DNA of 12,648 nucleotides from Lentisphaeria bacterium (GTDB lineage: Bacteria > Verrucomicrobiota > Lentisphaeria > JABSQK01 > UBA12247). The stretch lies in NCBI GenBank assembly GCA_003477185.1, contig DMTJ01000034.1, positions 1-12,648 on the forward strand, given 5' to 3'. The notes beneath the pieces were generated by a model that made no database searches, had not been told where the DNA came from, and saw only the letters and a program-made list of their open reading frames with translations. A program made the translations under genes and the position numbers. Each line of letters begins with the position of its first letter. Position 1 is the stretch's first letter. Below, piece after piece: positions 12,622 through 12,648 of this stretch.

Positions 12622-12648
12622 TTAATAGTCGTCGTCGTAGAATTCGTC
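12622..12648 (-). CDS. Last codons of an upstream gene with an acidic tail (partial)
   Basis: Immediately upstream of rpmE the minus strand reads Asp-Glu-Phe-Tyr-Asp-Asp-Asp-Tyr followed by TAA, open to the window edge. It is only eight codons, so the product cannot be named. The acidic, aromatic ending looks like a real protein tail, and the 23-base gap to rpmE suggests a shared transcript. Confidence 0.4.
   Translation of the reverse strand, partial: DEFYDDDY

Overview
The window reads as chromosomal DNA from a GC-rich, Gram-negative-type bacterium. It has a heptose (LPS core) kinase, periplasmic Spy/CpxP-like proteins, a Tat-exported enzyme and tightly packed operons in which neighbouring genes overlap by 4 to 20 bases. 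No phage, transposon, CRISPR or RNA gene was seen. An Acidobacteriota-like origin is my impression from gene style and from an intergenic CAGAG-type repeat. It is not established.

Left block, minus strand, read 6316 down to 1: a metallophosphatase, a short CbiX-type chelatase, ovoA (ovothiol synthase), a MoeB/ThiF-family E1-like enzyme, cysE, and a partial GT-C-like membrane protein that runs off the window. The core of this block is sulfur metabolism. CysE makes the precursor of cysteine, OvoA joins cysteine to histidine, and the ThiF-like and CbiX-like genes fit sulfur carrier and siroheme/cobalamin-type chemistry.

Middle block, plus strand, 6416 to 8310: an exported Spy/CpxP-like protein, an ECF sigma factor, a 97-residue single-span membrane protein and a membrane-anchored Spy-like helical protein. 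The last three are coupled by ATGA overlaps. The arrangement resembles the Cupriavidus CnrY-CnrX-CnrH envelope-sensing module, with the 97-residue protein in the anti-sigma position.

Right block, minus strand, read 12648 down to 8307: the last codons of an acidic-tailed protein, rpmE (L31), clpP, a 510-residue protein, a heptose-7-phosphate kinase (hldE kinase half) and an MsrP/YedY-like protein. The 510-residue protein carries six SLIGSLP-type motifs, a degenerate FHA-like domain and one membrane span. The MsrP/YedY-like protein contains no cysteine at all and so lacks the molybdenum ligand.

Two observations stand out beyond the genes. First, a 13-base palindrome, TGCGRASTYCGCA, occurs eight times inside coding sequences of six genes, where about 0.002 would be expected by chance. 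Second, the SLIGSLP-repeat scaffold protein sits directly downstream of clpP.
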